27,978 bases of DNA from Candidatus Hermodarchaeota archaeon. GTDB taxonomy: Archaea > Asgardarchaeota > Hermodarchaeia > Hermodarchaeales > Hermodarchaeaceae. A program made the translations under genes and the position numbers. Positions 22,813-27,978 of this stretch are shown piece after piece; positions within the stretch are counted from its first letter, which is position 1; the number at the start of each line of letters is the position of its first letter. The notes beneath the pieces were generated by a model. The model saw only the letters and a program-made list of their open reading frames with translations, was not told the origin of the DNA and made no database searches. The stretch is taken from contig JAEOTD010000051.1 in NCBI GenBank assembly GCA_016839995.1, positions 1 through 27,978 on the forward strand, given 5' to 3'.

Positions 22813-23781
22813 TCAAGAAATGAAGGCATTCTTGATCTGGGCATAGTTTCCTTCACTAAAGGGGCACACTCGTATACACACCGAACACCCAAAATTTTCC
22901 GTAAAGTAGGGGAAGCATTTGGTCCGATCCGTATATGTCATCTTACCGGATTCATGTGGAATTGGTGTGTCTAAAATCGCGTTAACTGGACACTTTTTCA
23001 CGCATTGTAGACAGGTCTCGCAGTATTCCCGAATCCATCCATGTTCATTCTTTTTCTGGGAGGGTAAATTTTCGATACTGGTAAAGACAGCGGTAAGACG
23101 AATCCGGGGGCCAAATTCAGGGGTGATAATGAGTCCATGGCGACCATGAAATCCGAAACCCGACATCTGTCCTAGCGGTGGATAGAGCGCCATACCACCC
23201 AGCGGGTGACAGGCATGAGCGCCAAAGCCCTGTTTACGTAAATAGTGTGCTATTTTGTTGGCAGCAATTCCCAACTTATCATATGTCCCCATAATCATGG
23301 CCATGGTCTCATAGCTAGGTGCTTTATCGATTCGGTCTTTGTCCATTTCCATTGCTAATACTATCGCATTCTCATATAGCACAGCCATGTCCTGAAATAC
23401 ATGCTTTGGACCAATTTTGGTAAATCCCACATGAGAAACTCCAAGCGATTTGGCATAGGAATCAAGCTCTTGAAGAAATTCTTTTGAAGCGATTCTAAGG
23501 GGGGCTGGAGGATTTCTAGCTAAGGACCGTACGGATTTACGCATATTTCGCAGAATTGAAAGCATGAATTGAGCTGGAAATCTCCGATTCACGAAGCCCT
23601 CCCCTCGCTGAACTCTTTTCATTGCCTCCAAGGGAATGTTGAATCGCTTTGATGAATCAGGTCCAAAACGAATTGCTTGAGGGTATTTCAACACATCTTT
23701 TTCGAAGCGGAAAAACCGATCAAGAAATGGAAGAATCAGCTTCTCAATGAAAACGGTTTTTACTGCGGTGTTTACTCCCAT
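22813..23781 (-). CDS. two-[4Fe-4S] oxidoreductase related to QueG/reductive dehalogenases
   Basis: A 322-residue protein ending in a two-cluster ferredoxin domain: CETCLQCVKKCPVNAI and, after KCFPYF, GCSVCIRVCPFSEG. The body (about 100-240) holds YAKSLGVSHVGFTKIGP and GFGAHACHPLGGMALYPPLGQMSGFG, patterns of the epoxyqueuosine-reductase/reductive-dehalogenase-like Fe-S family, which in some members binds a corrinoid. No twin-arginine signal is seen. The N-terminal 90 residues, basic and Phe-rich, are not part of the usual core. AAGGG lies about 7 bases before the ATG. Archaea do not make queuosine by the bacterial route, so another substrate is likely; the function is open. Confidence 0.75.
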   Translation of the reverse strand: MGVNTAVKTVFIEKLILPFLDRFFRFEKDVLKYPQAIRFGPDSSKRFNIPLEAMKRVQRGEGFVNRRFPAQFMLSILRNMRKSVRSLARNPPAPLRIASKEFLQELDSYAKSLGVSHVGFTKIGPKHVFQDMAVLYENAIVLAMEMDKDRIDKAPSYETMAMIMGTYDKLGIAANKIAHYLRKQGFGAHACHPLGGMALYPPLGQMSGFGFHGRHGLIITPEFGPRIRLTAVFTSIENLPSQKKNEHGWIREYCETCLQCVKKCPVNAILDTPIPHESGKMTYTDRTKCFPYFTENFGCSVCIRVCPFSEGNYAQIKNAFIS

Positions 23782-23871
23782 GATGAACCCTTCGTGTTTA
23801 TTGATAGTGAAGCATTTTTTGTTTAAGATACCTTAGCTCGGATTTACTTGGAAACCTAAATTAATCCAGGG

Positions 23872-25254
23872 TTATTCCTCTTCCTTTTCTCCGTATTCTA
23901 CAGGGCAGATATCACAGGTCTTCGCTAGTGCAGGAGCAACTGCAGATTGAATAACCACTGTCATGAGAACGATGAGAAAGATATACCCTGTGAGTTGTGG
24001 GTAGACGAACCCATAGTTGAGCGTTAGTGTCAGGGAGAAGAAGACGCCCGTGGCAGCAATGACAATCCCCCGGGGACCAAAGAAGCTAATGAAAATGCGT
24101 TCTCGAAACGTGAAACTAGTTCTAATGGTCGATACCATTATGGCGAGAGGTCGAACAACGAGTGTAAGCAGTCCAACAACTATCAGCCCTGCCAGAAAGA
24201 ATGGTGTAAAAAGCGTTACGAAAAGCAGTTCCCAGGTGATAAAAGCTGTTAATAGGAGAAATACTGTGGCGATGGCTAGTTGCACGAGATCCGACTGAAA
24301 AGCGTAAACGCCCTCTTCAATATGCTGTTTCATATCATAGGATTCGTAGTCTTCCCAATCAATTTCAGGTCCTATGCCAAACTTATCCCGATTCCCCAGC
24401 ATAATCCCTGCAATCAACGCTGCAACGATTCCAGCATGATGTGCAAAGGTTTCTGCTAGCGCAAAGGTTGCAAAAGCTGCAATTAGCATGCCTATTCGGG
24501 ACAGGTGAGCTAGACTGTGGGGGTCAATTTGGTCTTTATATCGTGCATTGAACTTGGGCCCAACCCACTGGGAGATAAACACACCAATTCCACCCACTGC
24601 AAAGCCCGCTCCAATACCAATTAGCAGGTTAACCGTAACGACAATGGGCACTGCAATGGGAATACCGGATAATGAAGCTAGAATTGCTGTAAAAATTGCT
24701 GAGGCTAAAATCACACCTATTGCATCATTGATTAGTCCCTCTCCTTCCAGAGTGAATGCGATGTCTTCTTTGATACCCAATCGTCGGACAACCGGGTTGA
24801 TCACTGTCGGACCGGTTATCATTGTCAAAACTCCCATCAATATCGCAAACGGCGGAATAATCGCTGCAACAAAGAAGAAGACAAGGGTCATGAGCACCGC
24901 GGTAACAAGTCCACCGATGAGAGATAATCGCAGGACAATCCCAATGAGGCGACGAAATTCCATTGGAGAACAGGCTTGCTCATGTGGGAGACAGCGATTA
25001 AAACTATAGCCGCCTTCGAAGACAATTACTGCCACTGCGATAGAAACAACAGCTTGAAGAAACTGCCCCTCGTTAATAATGAGAAACTCAGGATTAAGCA
25101 AGTTCAGGAAAAGTGGTCCTATAATCAGTCCTACGATGATGTAGAATATCAGACGAGGTAAACGTGTCAGCTCAGAAAAGATATGAGCAAGAAATGTGGC
25201 ACTGACAACAATCGCTGCGAAAATCACGATGAGCAGAGCGAATTCAAGTGCCAT
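23872..25254 (-). CDS. CPA1-type Na+/H+ antiporter
   Basis: A 460-residue polytopic membrane protein with about 12-13 hydrophobic segments. Family marks are the ion-binding GEGLINDAIGVILA in the middle and FFGPRGIVIAATGVFF near the end. A cytoplasmic stretch before this (ALIAGIMLGNRDKFGIG, DWEDYESYDMKQHIEEG) matches the central loop of NhaP-like proteins. It likely expels Na+ for H+ and so ties in with energy conservation. I prefer the ATG at 25254 because AGAAGGG ends 6 bases upstream; ATG 25260 would touch that site and TTG 25278 would add eight residues. The last residues are acidic (EYGEKEEE). Confidence 0.88.
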   Translation of the reverse strand: MALEFALLIVIFAAIVVSATFLAHIFSELTRLPRLIFYIIVGLIIGPLFLNLLNPEFLIINEGQFLQAVVSIAVAVIVFEGGYSFNRCLPHEQACSPMEFRRLIGIVLRLSLIGGLVTAVLMTLVFFFVAAIIPPFAILMGVLTMITGPTVINPVVRRLGIKEDIAFTLEGEGLINDAIGVILASAIFTAILASLSGIPIAVPIVVTVNLLIGIGAGFAVGGIGVFISQWVGPKFNARYKDQIDPHSLAHLSRIGMLIAAFATFALAETFAHHAGIVAALIAGIMLGNRDKFGIGPEIDWEDYESYDMKQHIEEGVYAFQSDLVQLAIATVFLLLTAFITWELLFVTLFTPFFLAGLIVVGLLTLVVRPLAIMVSTIRTSFTFRERIFISFFGPRGIVIAATGVFFSLTLTLNYGFVYPQLTGYIFLIVLMTVVIQSAVAPALAKTCDICPVEYGEKEEE

Positions 25255-25281
25255 ATACATCCCTTCTTTTGAACTCAAAGC

Positions 25282-25362
25282 TCATGCAATGAGTACAATG
25301 ATTCCGGCTATCAATAGACTAACTGTTACAAAATCCAGAACCATTATCCTCAGGTCATCCAT
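25282..25362 (-). CDS. possible 26-residue single-helix membrane peptide
   Basis: An ATG frame between the unknown gene (stop 25371-25373) and the antiporter encodes a short charged head (MDDLRIM) followed by one strongly hydrophobic helix (FVTVSLLIAGIIVLIA) and stops at once. The size and layout resemble regulatory membrane peptides that bind transporters. No ribosome-binding site is visible, so translation may depend on coupling to the upstream gene, whose stop is 8 bases away. Confidence 0.35.
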   Translation of the reverse strand: MDDLRIMVLDFVTVSLLIAGIIVLIA

Positions 25363-25370
25363 AAGATTGC

Positions 25371-25724
25371 TTAGACGGTTGCTACATCAACGCGCCATTC
25401 ACCATCTAGATCCTCATCACGGACGATGGTGATAGGTGCTGGGCTAGCGCTCTTTTCTCCGTCTGGTTTGTACCGTTGGAAAAAGAACTTCCAGCGATTT
25501 TCATCAAGCTGTGTATCTTTTTCTGGAACACGCTTGTAGGTGTATCCATAATCCCGCTGCATCTTCTGTCCTGCACGCCAATATAAATCAGGAGAAGATC
25601 CATACCGTTCTGCGCGGTCTTGATGGTATTTTCTGAAGGTCAACAACCACTTCTCTTTAGCCTTTTCAACTAAGTATTTGTAAAAGAGTTCAGCTACTTC
25701 ATCTGGAGCAATCCCTTGTTTCAA
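25371..25724 (-). CDS. unknown charged soluble protein
   Basis: A 117-residue protein, charged and rich in aromatic residues: helices at 1-40 (APDEVAELFYKYLVEKAKEK, KWLLTFRKYHQDRAERYG) followed by YWRAGQKMQRDYGYTYKR and an acidic end (VRDEDLDGEWRVDVATV). I do not recognise the family. I chose the TTG at 25724 because TAGGAGG lies 7 bases upstream (25732-25738); a TTG at 25730 would be too close to it. It lies between mch and the antiporter, in the same direction. Confidence 0.65.
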   Translation of the reverse strand: MKQGIAPDEVAELFYKYLVEKAKEKWLLTFRKYHQDRAERYGSSPDLYWRAGQKMQRDYGYTYKRVPEKDTQLDENRWKFFFQRYKPDGEKSASPAPITIVRDEDLDGEWRVDVATV

Positions 25725-25731
25725 GAACAAG

Positions 25732-25738
25732 CCTCCTA
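25732..25738 (-). promoter_or_regulatory. ribosome-binding site deciding the TTG start at 25724
   Basis: TAGGAGG on the minus strand gives ideal 7-base spacing to the TTG at 25724 and only 1 base to the TTG at 25730. No ATG or GTG is near. Confidence 0.6.
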
Positions 25739-25802
25739 TAACGGATATTGTGTCTAACGGTGTATTCTCTCGTTTTTAGGCTTTTGCCGAAGAAAAATGA
25801 AA

Positions 25803-26780
25803 TCACTTAAGGGTGGTTTTTAGTGCTTCATGGAAGAGCTTCGGGTCGAGTTGCCCTGCCGTGTGAAATAGTCCAGTGCGCATGTCATTAACTGTGATAT
25901 GGGCAGGTGCAAAGAGTAGTTTATCAATTTTGTAGAAATCGCCTTTTGCATCCTTGAAGATTTTGTGGAAGGGCTTTCCATAATCTGAAGAAGTCGAAGA
26001 AGGCACCTGTTGGACAAGGTCTGCTAAACCATCATCCTCCGTGGATTGGATGAAAAGGAATGTTTCACCCATCATGAGAATTGCATCGTTCGTAATCCCC
26101 ATTGCCCGCATATCTTTTCTCGCAACGGGTACAATCGGACATAAACCAATCCCACTGAGAACCTTCCGAAAATCGTATCCTAAGATTTTGAGTTTATGAA
26201 TTCCTGTTTCTACAATACGTGCCGCAATTTGAACTGAACCTGCGAGACTGGCTGTAGGTGCTACGAGAAGATAGAGGTCTTTTTCATCAATTTTACAGGC
26301 TTCCGCTACGTGTTCGCACACAGCAGGATTCGGGATTGTGCGCGTCTCTAACACAAGAACGGCTTCTTTATGCTTGTCATGGTAATCGAGTTTATCAAAG
26401 AGCTTACTTTCCGCACGTGAAATTGCCCGTGCTGGGCCAGAACCAAGGGCAAAGAATCCCTCTACCTTGACGTTCCATCCTGCTGCTTGTGACCCAATAC
26501 ATGACAGGGCGGCATGGTCACTTGAAACTCGGGCTGCAGGAAACGTTGATCCTCCAACGGTGGTGGTGTCGAGTTCGACGGATCCAAGTCCGCCCATACA
26601 CACTTCTGCTAGGAGTCGACCGGCTTCAAGGCTTCCAGGGACATCTATTCCACAGTCAATGATGGTGGCGTTGCCTTTGGATTTGTGAACCTTGACACGA
26701 AGTGTATCCTTTTCAGCGATTAGACGTTTTACGTAGGGCATTGCTAGCTTGTTGACGCTAGGTTGAGTTTTAGCTGCCAT
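25803..26780 (-). CDS. mch: methenyl-tetrahydromethanopterin cyclohydrolase
   Basis: A 325-residue cytoplasmic enzyme of the archaeal Mch family, of the family's usual length. It interconverts formyl- and methenyl-tetrahydromethanopterin. Recognisable parts are NATIIDCGIDVPGSLEAG (38-55), EVCMGGLGSVEL (65-76), SSDHAALSCIGSQAAGW, the central LVAPTASLAGSVQIAARIVETG and the terminal FAPAHITVNDMRTGLFHTAG. The ATG at 26780 has AAAGGT about 8 bases upstream and overlaps the end of fwdC by 11 bases, so the two are coupled. It supports an archaeal Wood-Ljungdahl branch in this organism. Confidence 0.95.
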   Translation of the reverse strand: MAAKTQPSVNKLAMPYVKRLIAEKDTLRVKVHKSKGNATIIDCGIDVPGSLEAGRLLAEVCMGGLGSVELDTTTVGGSTFPAARVSSDHAALSCIGSQAAGWNVKVEGFFALGSGPARAISRAESKLFDKLDYHDKHKEAVLVLETRTIPNPAVCEHVAEACKIDEKDLYLLVAPTASLAGSVQIAARIVETGIHKLKILGYDFRKVLSGIGLCPIVPVARKDMRAMGITNDAILMMGETFLFIQSTEDDGLADLVQQVPSSTSSDYGKPFHKIFKDAKGDFYKIDKLLFAPAHITVNDMRTGLFHTAGQLDPKLFHEALKTTLK

Positions 26781-27660
26781 TGTTTCTTACCTTTAGATGG
26801 TTGTTTGCGGATTTGATGAAAAGGAGCTCGCCCCGACCACCTGATCCGAAATCGCCAGTGAATCGAAGGTAGGGGCCTATCTTTTCCTTTTCAGTGAAAG
26901 TGACGCCTGGAATTTCTTTTTCGATGGCGTCCATTAGGAGGCGAAGAACGACCATATCGGAATACTCGCCATTGAATAGGTGTGTAGGCATTGGAGGTTT
27001 TGCTTTCCCCAAGGCGATTATTGTGCCTTTGTATCCCATTGCAGCACCTGCGCGTTCGCCCAATTGCCCACGAATTATTATTGTCCCCGCTAGCATCCGT
27101 GTTCCCGTGTAGGATGCCGTATTTCCTCCAACTACAATTATTCCTCGGCGCATTCCCATTCCCAATTCATGGCCTGCATTTCCCTTGATGTGAAGGTTTC
27201 CCCCATTCATACCATATTTACTACCAAGATAAGATGAAGCCGCCTTGTCACCAACGTTGCCTGTGACCCGAATGGTACCTCCCGACATCTCAGCGCCTAG
27301 CCAATGATCGGCGTTCCCTTTGACCTCTATGACCCCCCCTTTCATCCGCGTGCCTAAATGCATCCCAACATCACCTTTAACGCTGATAGTGCCAGTGGTC
27401 ATATCCTGACCAAGATGCCGAACTTGCGGGATTGCTCCAACAAATTCTAAAATTGTCTTCTCTGCAGCCTTGTCAGTTTTCCCAGAGACATTAAAGAACT
27501 TGCTTACTGTCGTTCGCCGGTTTCCATGCCAAATCTTAATCTTACCAATTTTATCAGCGGTTTTCCCAGCAACTGTGTCAGGGGAAATTAATTTCAAATC
27601 AAGCGGAATTTTTTCAGCAGGGTCGAAGGTTGGTTGAAACACGAGTTTCGTTGCAGGCAT
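26770..27660 (-). CDS. fwdC: formylmethanofuran dehydrogenase subunit C
   Basis: A 296-residue protein with the beta-helix shared by FwdC/FmdC and the GltB C-terminus. The middle consists of G-rich repeats of about 19-22 residues (ISVKGDVGMHLGTRMKGG, IEVKGNADHWLGAEMSGG, IRVTGNVGDKAASSYLG, LHIKGNAGHELGMGMRRG, IIIRGQLGERAGAAMGY). It is part of the enzyme reducing CO2 to formylmethanofuran, or the reverse. The other subunits are not in the window, so the operon is split or continues elsewhere. The ATG at 27660 has GGAG 11 bases upstream; TATAAT lies about 35-40 bases before it. It overlaps mch. Confidence 0.93.
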   Translation of the reverse strand: MPATKLVFQPTFDPAEKIPLDLKLISPDTVAGKTADKIGKIKIWHGNRRTTVSKFFNVSGKTDKAAEKTILEFVGAIPQVRHLGQDMTTGTISVKGDVGMHLGTRMKGGVIEVKGNADHWLGAEMSGGTIRVTGNVGDKAASSYLGSKYGMNGGNLHIKGNAGHELGMGMRRGIIVVGGNTASYTGTRMLAGTIIIRGQLGERAGAAMGYKGTIIALGKAKPPMPTHLFNGEYSDMVVLRLLMDAIEKEIPGVTFTEKEKIGPYLRFTGDFGSGGRGELLFIKSANNHLKVRNNGS

Positions 27661-27694
27661 CTACAATATCGCTCCTTTCACGGTGTTCAAAGAT

Positions 27695-27700
27695 TATACC
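27695..27700 (-). promoter_or_regulatory. TATA-like box of fwdC-mch
   Basis: GGTATAATC on the minus strand, 35-40 bases before the fwdC ATG, would give a leader of about 10-15 bases. Another A/T-rich element (TTATTTATGG) lies at about 27761-27770. The 199-base gap 27661-27859 shows no gene. Confidence 0.35.
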
Positions 27701-27774
27701 ATTGGAGATTCGCACATTAAGGAACTACCATAAACGGATTTCAGTTATTAATCATTACCCATAAATAAGCAACG

Positions 27775-27780
27775 AAAAAA
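27775..27780 (-). terminator. T6 terminator after the surface-protein gene
   Basis: Six Ts on the minus strand about 80 bases after the stop of the gene at 27860 and before the likely fwdC promoter. Confidence 0.35.
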
Positions 27781-27837
27781 CAAGAATTAGGAATGAAGAG
27801 TGATTTGAGTAATGCACCTCAGCACGTATGACTCCAG

Positions 27838-27885
27838 TGCGCAATTTTTCTTTCTAGGCTTATCTGTTCGCATTTTTTTTGCGCA
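27838..27885. repeat. inverted repeat across the surface-protein stop codon
   Basis: TGCGCAA (27838-27844) and TTGCGCA (27879-27885) are perfect complements around a 34-base A/T-rich spacer that contains the stop codon of the surface-protein gene and a T8 run on the plus strand. Confidence 0.4.
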
Positions 27886-27978
27886 TTAAGATGACAAGTA
27901 TGAGTGTCATGAATATTGCAGAAATGAGTGCTGCCCACGGATATCCTGGAATCGGGGGAATAGGTGTAGTAGGCGGTG
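27860..27978 (-). CDS. surface protein, C-terminal fragment with Pro-rich linker and membrane anchor
   Basis: The last 38 residues of a gene that enters from the right edge. A Pro/Thr linker (PPTTPIPPIPGYPW) leads into one hydrophobic helix (AALISAIFMTLILVILM) and a short basic tail (RKKNANR) before TAA. This is the layout of a C-terminal anchor of a secreted archaeal protein; the PGYPW just before the helix is reminiscent of the PGF-type sorting motif, but no sorting enzyme is seen here. The exported domain is outside the window, so its function is unknown. The stop lies about 160 bases before the likely fwdC promoter. Confidence 0.7.
   Translation of the reverse strand, partial: PPTTPIPPIPGYPWAALISAIFMTLILVILMRKKNANR

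Noticed and set aside
26770..27660. Repeat array suggestive of a tandem or CRISPR-like repeat
   Set aside because: The periodicity is at protein level (Gly-rich beta-helix of FwdC) and the DNA units are not identical; no CRISPR repeat/spacer pattern exists in the window.
1..27978. Mobile elements, tRNA or rRNA genes
   Set aside because: No transposase or integrase motif, no terminal repeats with target duplications, and no cloverleaf or rRNA-like sequence were found by reading both strands.

Overview
The window reads as a piece of an archaeal chromosome, most likely from an Asgard lineage (Thorarchaeia- or Heimdall-like; this placement is inference). Support comes from: archaeal C1 enzymes (methenyl-H4MPT cyclohydrolase, formylmethanofuran dehydrogenase subunit C); an archaeal Nre DNA-repair protein with a C-terminal PCNA-box; a PhoU protein with an AbrB-type N-terminus; a UbiA prenyltransferase; A/T-rich TATA-like boxes upstream of many genes; GGTGA/GGAGG ribosome-binding sites with frequent GTG and TTG starts; a longin-like protein; and a Pro-rich C-terminal membrane anchor of the type seen on archaeal surface proteins. 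Coding density is high. There is no tRNA, rRNA, CRISPR array or insertion sequence that I can see, and no gene-free stretch longer than about 300 bases.

Layout. 1-1900 (minus): the start of an unknown gene, an SLC13/DASS anion transporter and a small unknown protein. 2090-4677 (plus): AbrB-PhoU regulator, a MetE-core methyltransferase-like protein and a possible 43-residue protein. 4683-6285 (minus): metV-metF, the two-gene methylene-tetrahydropterin reductase. 6398-8649 (minus): a three-PAS histidine kinase followed by a receiver domain protein that has no ordinary start codon. 8818-9624 (minus): a metallo-beta-lactamase-fold hydrolase. 9734-16811 (plus): the centrepiece, a translationally coupled operon of two HdrA flavoproteins (the first with an MvhD domain fused to its C-terminus), MvhD, MvhG and MvhA, that is, a group 3c type [NiFe]-hydrogenase/heterodisulfide-reductase-like electron-bifurcating complex with no HdrB or HdrC beside it. 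16808-17833 (minus): a small membrane protein and a longin-plus-beta-sandwich protein. 18096-18931 (plus): a conserved protein of unknown function and a small winged-helix-like protein. 18938-20369: a SplB-like radical SAM protein and a divergent ferritin-like protein. 20418-23781 (minus): UbiA, Nre and a two-cluster ferredoxin-like oxidoreductase. 23872-25724 (minus): CPA1 Na+/H+ antiporter, a 26-residue membrane peptide and an unknown protein. 25803-27660 (minus): mch and fwdC. 27860-27978 (minus): the tail of a surface protein running off the window.

How the genes fit together. FwdC and Mch are early steps of the archaeal (tetrahydromethanopterin) Wood-Ljungdahl branch, MetFV is a bacterial-type reductase that could take the place of Mer, and the MetE-like protein could use methyl groups for methionine synthesis. 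The HdrA/Mvh operon would link H2 to ferredoxin and a second acceptor and so supply or remove low-potential electrons for that pathway. This suggests an anaerobe with reversible C1/H2 metabolism. The most unusual points are the paired HdrA arrangement, a kinase/receiver junction that one extra G would turn into a single hybrid kinase, the longin/beta-sandwich protein, and a MetE-like protein whose metal site appears to have His in place of the usual Cys.
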